DNA of 64,000 nt, taken from Bradyrhizobium guangdongense. GTDB lineage: Bacteria; Pseudomonadota; Alphaproteobacteria; Rhizobiales; Xanthobacteraceae. How positions within the stretch are numbered: the stretch's first letter is position 1; each line of letters begins with the position of its first letter. The notes under the pieces are model-generated. The model worked only from the letters and a program-made list of their open reading frames with translations, made no database searches and had not been told where the DNA came from. The stretch spans positions 1 through 64,000 of the forward strand of contig NZ_CP030051.1 in NCBI RefSeq assembly GCF_004114975.1, given 5' to 3'. A program made the position numbers and the translations under genes. Below are positions 19,281 through 27,112 of this stretch, one piece after another.

Positions 19281-20198
19281 ATGAGCTGGCAACCCTCCAA
19301 CGATCCCGTGCTCGGCGATCCCATGTCCTGCGATGCGCTCGATCTCGTCATCGTGCCGCGCACCCGCGACCTCGGCGATGGATTCGCGGTGCGGCGGGCG
19401 CTGCCGCATGGCAAGCGGCAGATGGTCGGGCCCTTCATTTTCTTTGATCATTTCGGTCCGGTGCAGTTCGTCTCCGGCAAGGGCATGGACGTGCGGCCGC
19501 ATCCGCATATCGGGCTTGCCACCGTCACCTATCTGTTCGACGGGTCCATCATGCATCGCGACAGCGAAGGCAATGTGCAGGAGATCGCGCCCGGCGCGAT
19601 GAATTTGATGACGGCGGGCCGCGGCATCGCGCATTCCGAGCGGACGCCGGATGCACAGCGCGCTTCGGGCCAGCAGATGCTCGGCCTGCAGAGCTGGATC
19701 GCGCTGCCTGAAGGCTCGGAAGAGATCGATCCCTCGTTCCAGCATTATGCGGCGGGGGATCTGCCGATGATCTCGGAGCGCGATTTCACCGCGCGGGTGA
19801 TTGCGGGCTCTTCATTCGGCATCTCCTCGCCGGTGAAGATGGTCTCGCCCTGGTTCTACACCGAGGTCACGGCCGCCGCCGGTGCGACCGTGCCGCTCGA
19901 CCCCGACCACGAGGAGCGTGCGATCTATGTGGTCGACGGTGAGGTCGAGATCGCAAACGAGCGCTATGAGGGGCCGCGGCTGCTGATCTTCCGACCCGGC
20001 GATCGCATCACCGTGAAGGCGCTGAAGGCCACGCGGATGATGTTTCTGGGTGGCGATGCGCTGGAAGGGCCGCGGCACATCTGGTGGAATTTCGTTTCCT
20101 CCAGCAAGGAGCGGATCGAGCAGGCCAAGCAGGACTGGAAAACCGGCCGCTTCGCCGCAGTTCCGCAGGAACATGAGTTCATTCCGCTGCCGGAATAG
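19281..20198 (+). CDS. Pirin family protein
   Basis: The 305-residue bicupin carries all four pirin metal ligands: His74 and His76 in RPHPHIGLATVTYL, and His118 and Glu120 in GRGIAHSER. Pirins bind Fe; some bacterial homologues (YhhW type) have quercetinase activity, others act as regulators. The second cupin half (about 180-290) lacks such ligands, as usual. The start at 19281 follows AAGGAG by the normal spacing. It stands 62 bases before purC on the same strand but has no functional tie to it. Confidence 0.95.
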   Translation: MSWQPSNDPVLGDPMSCDALDLVIVPRTRDLGDGFAVRRALPHGKRQMVGPFIFFDHFGPVQFVSGKGMDVRPHPHIGLATVTYLFDGSIMHRDSEGNVQEIAPGAMNLMTAGRGIAHSERTPDAQRASGQQMLGLQSWIALPEGSEEIDPSFQHYAAGDLPMISERDFTARVIAGSSFGISSPVKMVSPWFYTEVTAAAGATVPLDPDHEERAIYVVDGEVEIANERYEGPRLLIFRPGDRITVKALKATRMMFLGGDALEGPRHIWWNFVSSSKERIEQAKQDWKTGRFAAVPQEHEFIPLPE

Positions 20199-20260
20199 GC
20201 TAATCCGGTGTCCGGCCGCACCACCAGGCGCGGCCGGACTTATTTCCTGAAGGCTCTGCC

Positions 20261-21175
20261 ATGACCACCATGCTCTCCAGCGACCTGCCCCTCGCCAAGA
20301 TCGGCCGCGGCAAGGTGCGCGATATCTACGCCGTCGACGACGACCGCCTGCTGCTCGTCACCACCGACCGCATCAGCGCCTTCGACGTCGTGATGGCAGA
20401 GACCATCCCGATGAAGGGCGCGGTCCTCACGCAGATCAGTGCATACTGGTTCAACAAGCTCGAAGGCATCGTGCCGCATCACATGATCAGCGCCGATACC
20501 GACGAGATCATCAGGGCCGTGCCGGCCTTGAAGCCGCATCGCGCCGAGATTCTCGGCCGGACCATGCTGTGCAAGCGCACCACCGTATTTCCGATCGAAT
20601 GCGTGATCCGCGGCTATCTCTCGGGCTCGGCCTGGAAGGAATATGCACAGAGCGGCACGCTGGCGGGCGAAAAGCTGAAGACCGGTCTCGTCGAAAGCGA
20701 GAAGCTCGATCCCGCGATCTTCAGCCCCGCGACCAAGGCCGAAAGCGGTCATGACGAGAACATCACCATCGCGAAGATGCGTGAGGTCGTGGGCGACGAG
20801 GTCGCCTATACGCTCGAGAGCATGACGCGCGCGATCTACACGCTCGGCGAAGAGCTGGCGCGCGAGCAGGGCATCATCATCGCCGATACCAAGTTCGAGT
20901 TCGGCCGCGACAAGGACGGCCGAATCATCCTGATCGACGAAATCATGACGCCGGACTCGTCACGCTTCTGGGCGGTCGATACCTACAAGCCCGGCCAGCC
21001 GCAGGCCAGCTTCGACAAGCAGCCCTTGCGCGACTATCTCGACGTCGAACGCCGCGCGGGCCGCTGGAACGGCGACGCCCCGCCGCCACCGCTACCCGCG
21101 AGCGTGGTCGATGCGACCAGCAAGCGGTACCTCGAAGCCTATCGGCGCGTGACGGGGATGGAGCTGAAGATTTAG
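20261..21175 (+). CDS. purC: Phosphoribosylaminoimidazole-succinocarboxamide synthase
   Basis: PurC joins CAIR and aspartate with ATP to make SAICAR in purine synthesis. This 304-residue enzyme is the long form (about 300 residues, as in yeast Ade1) rather than the 240-residue enterobacterial form. Motifs include [40 protein letters not shown], and the metal-site region [14 protein letters not shown]. It is complete. Rhizobiales often carry a second, short PurC with the pur genes, so this may be one of two isozymes; no other purine gene is nearby. Confidence 0.95.
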   Translation: MTTMLSSDLPLAKIGRGKVRDIYAVDDDRLLLVTTDRISAFDVVMAETIPMKGAVLTQISAYWFNKLEGIVPHHMISADTDEIIRAVPALKPHRAEILGRTMLCKRTTVFPIECVIRGYLSGSAWKEYAQSGTLAGEKLKTGLVESEKLDPAIFSPATKAESGHDENITIAKMREVVGDEVAYTLESMTRAIYTLGEELAREQGIIIADTKFEFGRDKDGRIILIDEIMTPDSSRFWAVDTYKPGQPQASFDKQPLRDYLDVERRAGRWNGDAPPPPLPASVVDATSKRYLEAYRRVTGMELKI

Positions 21176-21205
21176 CTCGTCCGCTGCCGCACACTCGATC
21201 GTTTC

Positions 21206-21267
21206 GAGCGAAGCGAAACAATCCAGGATCCCGCCGCGGAAACGATCTGGATTGCTTCGCTTCGCTC
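21206..21267. repeat. Long inverted repeat after purC
   Basis: GAGCGAAGCGAAACAATCCAG at 21206-21226 pairs with its inverted copy at 21247-21267 with a single mismatch in 21 bases, around a 20-base loop. The sequence type (TGGATTGCTTCGCTTCGCTCGCAATGAC) is a familiar dispersed repeat in Bradyrhizobium. It can also serve as a 3' hairpin for purC. No U-tract follows. Confidence 0.75.
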
Positions 21268-21415
21268 GCAATGACGTGGAGAGGCTGGTGCACTCCTCGA
21301 GGTCTCCGACGCCGCCTTTTCCTTCATCAATGGCCGTTGAGGGACCCGGGCACCCGATTGCGCTAGGCTCCCCGTTCTCATCGCGCGAGCAGCGAGGAAG
21401 GGCAGGCGTCGGGGC

Positions 21416-23632
21416 GTGGCAGATTCAACGATCCAATCCAGTCCGTTGCTCCGGTTGAATCCGGCGATCACACGTGCTCTGAATGATGTGCTCGGCGGTG
21501 CTGCCGCCAGCGTCCTGACCGTCACCCTCGGCCTGTCCTATTCGGTCCTGATCTTCGCCGGTCCGCTGGCGTCATATTTGAGCACAGGCGTCGGCGTCAC
21601 CTTCATGGCATCGGCCGTTCTGGCCCTCGTCGTTGGGCTCGGAAGCTCGCTGCGCTTTGCGATCGCCGCGCCTGAGGCCTCGACGGCCGCCATGACGGGG
21701 ATCGTCGCCTCATCGCTGGTCGAGCGGATCACCGCCGTGGATCCTACCGCACCGCTTCTGGCGCCGGTGCTCGTCACCTTTGGTCTCGTCAGCATCGCCA
21801 CCGGCCTCGTGCTCTGCACGTTCGGCGTCACGCGGATCGGCCGTGCCATCCGGTACGTACCGTATCCGGTGGTCGGCGGCTTTCTGGGCGCGACCGGCTG
21901 CCTGATCCTGCTGGGCGCCATCAGGGTCATCACCGGCCAGCCGCTTCAACTGGCAACCCTTGGACGCTTTGCCAACACGACCACGGTGTTCGAGCTCAGT
22001 GCCGCCTGCGCGATGGCCGCAGTGCTCTATCTCACCTGGCACCGCTCGCGCACGCCGATCGGACTGCCGCTGATCCTGATCGCGGGCACGATCGCCGCGC
22101 ATGTCGCGTTCTGGGTCGCCGGCATTTCCCCGGCGGAAGCACAGGCGCTGGGATGGACGTTTCATCCGCCGCAGCAGATCGGGCTGGAATGGCCATGGTC
22201 GGTGCAGGCGCTCGCCCATTATCCCTGGTCCACGCTGCCCGAATTGTCCGGCAATCTCATCGCGGTGATCTTCGTCACGGCATCGAGCACGCTCTTCAAC
22301 ACCACCGGTGTCGAGGTCGCGACGCACCGCGAAGCCGACCTGGAGCGCGAATTGAACGTCACCGGCATTGCCAACATTCTCTGCGGTGCGCTGGGCGGGT
22401 ACACCGGCTGCATCTCGGTCAGCCGCTCCATCCTCAACTTTTCGGCCGGGGGACGCGGCCGCCTCTCCGGCCTGACCTCCGCGGCGATCTCGGCCTCGAT
22501 GCTGGTCGTTGCGCCGACGCTGCTCGGCTTCATGCCCAAGCTCGTGCTGGGCGGGCTGCTGGTCTATCTCGGCAGCGACACTCTGCACAAATGGATCGTG
22601 CAGTCGCGACAACGGCTGTCGGCGCCGGAATATCTGTCGCTGCTTGCCATCATCCTCATCATCCTGAAATGGGGTTTCGTCGCCGGCATCCTGATCGGCA
22701 TCGTGATCGGATGCACGATCTTCGCGCTGAGCGCCGCGCGCGTCAGCTCCGTCAAGTTCGGCTTCGACGGCACCGAATATCGTTCGTCGCTCGACCGGCC
22801 GCGCGACGAACAGGCGCTGCTGGCGGCCCATGGTCGCAACATCCAGGGCCTGATGCTGCAGAGCTATCTGTTCTTCGGCTCGGCCAACCGTCTCTACCAG
22901 CACGTCAAGGGCCTGCTGCACCGGCACCCGGAATGCCGCTTCCTCGTGTTCGATTTCAAGCTCGTGACGGGGATCGACTCCTCGGCCGCCTACAGCTTCG
23001 ACCAGATCAAGCGCACGGCACGGGACCGCGGCATCGAGCTCGTGCTGGTGCATCTTCCGCCGGGCGCCGCCAAGGCACTGCGCGCCAGCGGCTTCATCTC
23101 GCCCGAAGTACGGATCACGCAGGAGCTCGATCATGCGCTGGAATGGTGCGAGAACGATATCATTGCCCGGCATCGCGGCCAGGCGCGGGAAGAGGCTTCC
23201 TTGCGCGACTGGTTGACTCAGATCCTGGGCGACGAGGACGACGCTGCACGACTGGGCCGTCGCTGCGAACGTCTCGAGGTCAGGGCCGGCGAAATCATCG
23301 TGCGGGCCGGCGAAGCCGCCGATTCCATGCATTTCATCCTCGATGGCCGCGTCGGGATCATGATCCCCGCCGAGCAGGGCGGCATGACCCGGGTCCGCAG
23401 CCTCGGGCGCTGCACCACGATTGGCGAGATGGGCCTGGTCGCGCGGACCACGCGCAGCGCGACGATCCAGGCCGAGATCGACAGCGTGCTCTACGTGCTG
23501 GGCGCGCAGCAATTCGACGCGATCAAGGACGAGGATCCCGCGCTCAGCCAAAAGCTGCTGACCTATTTCGTGTCGGTCATGGCCGAGCGGCTGACGTTCG
23601 CGAACCGAACGATCGCGGTGCTCAGGCGATAG
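21416..23632 (+). CDS. SulP-type anion transporter with STAS and cyclic-nucleotide-binding domains
   Basis: The 738-residue protein has a SulP membrane domain in about the first 440 residues (GLSYSVLIFAGPL, EASTAAMTGIVA, TGCISVSRSILNFSAGGR). A STAS domain around 470-570 contains FDFKLVTGIDSSAAYSF, and a C-terminal CAP_ED cyclic-nucleotide-like domain around 615-735 contains GEMGLVARTTRSATIQAE, matching the phosphate-binding cassette. SulP proteins carry sulfate, bicarbonate or dicarboxylates; this fused subgroup is poorly characterised. The start is GTG at 21416. It ends 18 bases from the convergent permease gene. Transport could respond to cAMP or another ligand; this is inference from the domain only. 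Confidence 0.92.
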   Translation: MADSTIQSSPLLRLNPAITRALNDVLGGAAASVLTVTLGLSYSVLIFAGPLASYLSTGVGVTFMASAVLALVVGLGSSLRFAIAAPEASTAAMTGIVASSLVERITAVDPTAPLLAPVLVTFGLVSIATGLVLCTFGVTRIGRAIRYVPYPVVGGFLGATGCLILLGAIRVITGQPLQLATLGRFANTTTVFELSAACAMAAVLYLTWHRSRTPIGLPLILIAGTIAAHVAFWVAGISPAEAQALGWTFHPPQQIGLEWPWSVQALAHYPWSTLPELSGNLIAVIFVTASSTLFNTTGVEVATHREADLERELNVTGIANILCGALGGYTGCISVSRSILNFSAGGRGRLSGLTSAAISASMLVVAPTLLGFMPKLVLGGLLVYLGSDTLHKWIVQSRQRLSAPEYLSLLAIILIILKWGFVAGILIGIVIGCTIFALSAARVSSVKFGFDGTEYRSSLDRPRDEQALLAAHGRNIQGLMLQSYLFFGSANRLYQHVKGLLHRHPECRFLVFDFKLVTGIDSSAAYSFDQIKRTARDRGIELVLVHLPPGAAKALRASGFISPEVRITQELDHALEWCENDIIARHRGQAREEASLRDWLTQILGDEDDAARLGRRCERLEVRAGEIIVRAGEAADSMHFILDGRVGIMIPAEQGGMTRVRSLGRCTTIGEMGLVARTTRSATIQAEIDSVLYVLGAQQFDAIKDEDPALSQKLLTYFVSVMAERLTFANRTIAVLRR

Positions 23633-23650
23633 CGAAAGAGATCCGGCAGG

Positions 23651-24736
23651 CTAGGACCGGATCGCCTGGTCTTCATCCAGGGCGAGCAGGAGTTCGGCCA
23701 CCCGGTTGGCGGAGGCCGTCCATTCTGCGAGCTTGGCGTAGTTGTCCGTGAACCAGTTGAATGCGGTCTGGACGACGACAAAGGCCGCCGATGCCTGCAC
23801 CACCTCGCCAAGCGTCATCGCATCGACCAGATATTTGGGAAGACACAGCAACAGACCGATCACCGGCGTAATCAGAAGACTGGTGTAGGTGACGAGCGTC
23901 ATCCGCATCAATTGCCAGCAATAGATGCGCCAGATCGCGATCACGGCCTTCAACGCCGAGACGACGGCGTGGAGGCCATTCGGCCGATCCTCGGAAACGA
24001 CCTTCCCTTCACCGCTCTCGCGAACATGCGTCCCGATCGCCCGCAGTTCGGCCTCCATGCGCTTGTTCTCTTCGATGACCCGCGTCAGATGCCCGGCCGT
24101 CAGCCAGATGCCGAGCGCCAGCAACGCGGCATAAACGATGACGGCAAGCACGAGATAACCGGGAATCGTGAAGTCCATCCCATCGAGATGGACCTGCAAA
24201 TTGCCGCCGACGGACCAGAGCACGCCGATAAACGTCCCGATGGTGAGCAAGGACTGAAGCAGCCCGGTGGCGAGATCGACCGGCAGGTCGGTCGCGACCC
24301 TGGCGTCGTCGGCGATACGATATTCGGGTGCCTCGTGGTGTCCGGCGAGGGCACCTGACCTCGCAGGGTGAGAACCTCCCAGCCACTGGCCATAGAGGCG
24401 ATTGCTCAACCATTCGCGCCAGGAGCGCTGCAGGGTCATCCGCCCCCATACCGAGAAGACCGTCAAGGCGATACTCGCCACCGCCAGCGGCAGAAACCGG
24501 TACGCCTGGTACAGCAGCTCTGCCTGATCCTTGCGGCCGATGGCGTTGAAGAAGTCCCGATTCCAGAAGTTCAGGGCGTATTGGGTCAGGAGTTGCAGGA
24601 TCACATTGACGATCAACCCGAGGACGAGAGCCCATGCGACCCAGGCGGTGGGGCCCCGCCAATATCCTGAAGCGCTCTTCCAGAAGCGGCCAAGCAGCCG
24701 CTTCTCACCCGGAACGAAAGAGGTCCTCGTCAGCAT
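23651..24736 (-). CDS. SbmA/YddA-like ABC membrane domain protein without ATPase domain
   Basis: The 361-residue protein is an ABC_membrane_2 type transmembrane domain: hydrophobic WVAWALVLGLIVNVILQLL, the family motif RSWREWLSNRLYGQWL, then EYRIADDARVATDLPVDLA and four further membrane segments. It ends shortly after ANRVAELLLALDED, the point where YddA-type proteins continue into an ATP-binding domain. The stop is followed by the convergent SulP gene, so no ATPase can follow. SbmA and BacA, which are proton-driven peptide importers, also lack an ATPase but are somewhat longer. BacA matters for nodule peptide tolerance in rhizobia, but whether this protein shares that role is not known. A FixK/FNR-like box lies about 95 bases upstream of the start. 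Confidence 0.85.
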   Translation of the reverse strand: MLTRTSFVPGEKRLLGRFWKSASGYWRGPTAWVAWALVLGLIVNVILQLLTQYALNFWNRDFFNAIGRKDQAELLYQAYRFLPLAVASIALTVFSVWGRMTLQRSWREWLSNRLYGQWLGGSHPARSGALAGHHEAPEYRIADDARVATDLPVDLATGLLQSLLTIGTFIGVLWSVGGNLQVHLDGMDFTIPGYLVLAVIVYAALLALGIWLTAGHLTRVIEENKRMEAELRAIGTHVRESGEGKVVSEDRPNGLHAVVSALKAVIAIWRIYCWQLMRMTLVTYTSLLITPVIGLLLCLPKYLVDAMTLGEVVQASAAFVVVQTAFNWFTDNYAKLAEWTASANRVAELLLALDEDQAIRS

Positions 24737-24786
24737 TCGCGAGCCGCAATCCTGGGTGCGGCACCACCCTATGATGCCGCTCGCGC

Positions 24787-24812
24787 CAAATTACGGTGTC
24801 AAATTACGGTGT
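24787..24812. repeat. Perfect 13-bp tandem duplication
   Basis: CAAATTACGGTGT occurs twice in direct succession (24787-24799 and 24800-24812). It lies between the permease start and the FixK-like box, where the permease core promoter or 5' leader would be. Confidence 0.9.
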
Positions 24813-24827
24813 CTTGCTCGAGGCCAT

Positions 24828-24841
24828 TTGACCTGCGTCAA
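24828..24841. promoter_or_regulatory. FixK/FNR-type box
   Basis: TTGACCTGCGTCAA fits the FixK2/FNR-class palindrome TTG(A/C)-N6-(T/G)CAA exactly. Its centre lies about 98 bases upstream of the permease ATG; with class II spacing the transcript would start near 24793 and have a leader of about 57 bases. It also lies just after the aldehyde dehydrogenase stop, so it can only serve the permease among same-strand genes. The match is by sequence only. Confidence 0.6.
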
Positions 24842-24854
24842 GCGGGTCCGACGG

Positions 24855-26348
24855 CTACACCCCGGCCATCATAACGTATTTGATCTCGACGTATTCTTCC
24901 ATGCCGTGACGGGAGCCTTCGCGCCCGAGGCCGCTTTCCTTGACCCCGCCGAAGGGCGCGACCTCGGTGGTGATCAGGCCGGTGTTGACGCCGACCATGC
25001 CCGATTCCAGCGCTTCGGCGACGCGCCAGACGCGGCCGATGTCGCGGGAGTAGAAGTAGGACGCGAGGCCGAACGGCGAGGCGTTGCACATGGCGATGAC
25101 GTCGGCCTCGTCCTTGAAGCGGATCACCGGCGCGAGCGGGCCGAAGGTTTCCTCTTGCGACACCAGCGAGTCCGGCTTGACGTCGGCGAGCACGGTCGGC
25201 TCGAAGAAGGAGCGTCCGAGTTCGCTGCGCTTGCCGCCGGTCACGACCTTGGCGCCGCGCTTGACGGCATCCGCGATGTGACGCTCGACCTTGTCGACCG
25301 CCTTCATGTTGATCAGCGGACCTTGCGTGACGCCGCTCTCGGTGCCGTCGCCGATCTTCATCGCCGCGACCTTCGCCGACAGCTTCTTGACGAACTCGTC
25401 GTAGATCTTGTCCTGGGCATAGAGGCGGTTGGCGCAGACGCAGGTTTGGCCCATGTTGCGATACTTCGACACGATCGCGCCCTCGACCGCGGCATCGATG
25501 TCGGCGTCATCGAACACCACGAACGGCGCGTTGCCGCCGAGCTCGAGGCCGAGCCGCTTCACGCCGACCGAGGCCTGCTGGTAGAGGATCTTGCCAACCG
25601 CGGTCGAGCCGGTGAAGCCGACAAAGCGCACCGCTGGATGCTCGCACAGCACCTTGCCGATGGGGGGCGCGTCACCGGTGATGATGTTAAGCACGCCCTT
25701 GGGGATACCGGCCTTCTCGGCAAGCACGGCCAGCGCGAGCGCCGACAGCGGCGTCTCGTTGGCCGGCTTCAGCACCACGGTGCAGCCCGCGGCGAGCGCC
25801 GGCGACACTTTGCGCGTGATCATGGAGTTCGGGAAGTTCCACGGCGTGATCGCGCCGCAAACGCCGATCGGCTGCCTGATCGCCAGCAGCCGCGCATCGG
25901 GGCGCTGCGACGGGATGGTCTCGCCATAGACGCGACGCGCTTCCTCGGCGAAGAACTCGATATAGGCGGCGCCGATGTCGACCTCGCCGAGCGCTTCCGA
26001 CAGCGGCTTGCCCTGCTCGGAGGTGAGGATCAGCGCGAGATCCTCGCGATTGGCGATGATCAGCTCGAACCATTTGCGCAGGATGTTGGAGCGCTGCTTG
26101 GCGGTGTGCTTGGCCCAGGCCGGGAACGCGCGCTGGGCGGCTTCGACCGCCTTGGTGGTGTCGTCCGCACCCAGCTGCGGCACCTTTACGAGCTCGACAC
26201 CGGTCGCGGGATTGTTTACCGCGAAGACCGGCGTACCGACCCAGGCGCCGTCGATGTAGCAGGCCTCCTTCAGCAGCGACGGGTCCTTCAACCGGTCACG
26301 CAGGGTGGCAGTGGCATGCTGGGCGCGTGCGGCAGCGGTTGGCGTCAT
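24855..26348 (-). CDS. gabD: NAD(P)-dependent succinate-semialdehyde dehydrogenase
   Basis: This 497-residue aldehyde dehydrogenase has the catalytic Cys303 in GQTCVCANR, the general base Glu269 in LELGGNAPF, the Rossmann motif FTGSTAVGK and PWNFP at 169-173. The CVC arrangement and the overall sequence match GabD, which oxidises succinate semialdehyde to succinate in GABA and polyamine catabolism; exact substrate is inferred. The start at 26348 (MTPTAAARAQ) follows GAGGGAG; the longer frame to 26423 is less credible. No GABA aminotransferase is adjacent. A small unknown gene lies 111 bases upstream on the same strand. Confidence 0.93.
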   Translation of the reverse strand: MTPTAAARAQHATATLRDRLKDPSLLKEACYIDGAWVGTPVFAVNNPATGVELVKVPQLGADDTTKAVEAAQRAFPAWAKHTAKQRSNILRKWFELIIANREDLALILTSEQGKPLSEALGEVDIGAAYIEFFAEEARRVYGETIPSQRPDARLLAIRQPIGVCGAITPWNFPNSMITRKVSPALAAGCTVVLKPANETPLSALALAVLAEKAGIPKGVLNIITGDAPPIGKVLCEHPAVRFVGFTGSTAVGKILYQQASVGVKRLGLELGGNAPFVVFDDADIDAAVEGAIVSKYRNMGQTCVCANRLYAQDKIYDEFVKKLSAKVAAMKIGDGTESGVTQGPLINMKAVDKVERHIADAVKRGAKVVTGGKRSELGRSFFEPTVLADVKPDSLVSQEETFGPLAPVIRFKDEADVIAMCNASPFGLASYFYSRDIGRVWRVAEALESGMVGVNTGLITTEVAPFGGVKESGLGREGSRHGMEEYVEIKYVMMAGV

Positions 26349-26459
26349 GGCGTTACTCCCTCGGGGGCGGTCAGGATCAGCCGGAATATAGGGGCGGACG
26401 GAGAGCAATGCACCGTCCGACAACGCACAGCTGATGGGAGATACGCTGGCAGCGGCGGG

Positions 26460-26780
26460 TTACGCCGCGCCGCTCATGTAGGTCTCACGCCGGCCGATCA
26501 TGCGTTCGGCGGCCGCCTTCGCGTCGGCTTTCGAGGAGGTCGCGCAGGTGCGATATTCGAGATCGGGCACGTCCGACGGGTTGCGGCGGCCGAACCAGCT
26601 CTTCGAACCGACCGGCAGCAGCGCCAGCGCCTGCGCCAGATTATCGACCGCGCCGAACGAATAGAGCGCGCCTGATCCGGCGACCCGCACTTCATAAATG
26701 CCAGGCGAGATTGGCGCTTCCAGATTGTCGCCCCGTCCGGGACGGGGATAGCGCTTCCATTCGCTCCAGGTCGAAATCAT
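26460..26780 (-). CDS. Small protein of unknown function
   Basis: The 106-residue product begins MISTWSEWKRYPRPG and contains SPGIYEVRVAGSGALYSFG, a leucine-rich ALALLPVGS region, RRNPSDVPDLEYRTC and an alanine/lysine-rich helix ending IGRRETYMSGAA. The start at 26780 is supported by GAGGGGA upstream on the minus strand. The PGIYEVR/LYSFG pair is loosely reminiscent of the GIY-YIG fold N-terminus, but YIG itself is absent and no catalytic Arg or Glu can be assigned. It is divergent from the serine hydrolase at 27113. Confidence 0.7.
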   Translation of the reverse strand: MISTWSEWKRYPRPGRGDNLEAPISPGIYEVRVAGSGALYSFGAVDNLAQALALLPVGSKSWFGRRNPSDVPDLEYRTCATSSKADAKAAAERMIGRRETYMSGAA

Positions 26781-27112
26781 CTCATGTCCCCTCGCGGCCG
26801 CCAGGACCGCCAAATTTGCATCAAATCCAAACGTCAGCCGCAGGCCGGGCCGCAAGCTGAACGTCGCAACGCACAAAATGTTTCAAGCGTTCAAACGCCC
26901 GAAACATATCGCCGCGGCCATCCAAGGTCACGGACAGTAGCGGCCATCCACCGCAGATTGTGAAGGTGTTGCAGATTAGTCGTCCCGCGCGGGGCCGGAA
27001 CCGTCAAGTCACGACATCGCGACCGGAGCGCAGGTTGAGATGCTTGCCGCGCGCGACCTCCGGGAGGACAATCCGATCACTTCCAACAATAATCAAACCG
27101 GAGGAAACGCGG
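26781..27112. promoter_or_regulatory. Divergent intergenic region with nested palindrome
   Basis: This 332-base region separates two divergent genes and holds no credible CDS. Its main signal is a nested palindrome at 26878-26907: ATGTTTC (26878-26884) pairs with GAAACAT (26901-26907), and GCGTT (26887-26891) with AACGC (26894-26898), with symmetric two-base gaps. It looks like an operator or a hairpin. A GAGGAAAC ribosome site precedes the gene at 27113. Confidence 0.6.

Noticed and set aside
21710..23551. 613-codon minus-strand frame across the SulP gene
   Set aside because: Shadow frame of the SulP transporter; no motif and no ribosome site.
24531..26675. 714-codon open frame on the plus strand across the aldehyde dehydrogenase
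   Set aside because: It is antisense to a gene with all catalytic motifs; its composition is that of a shadow frame.
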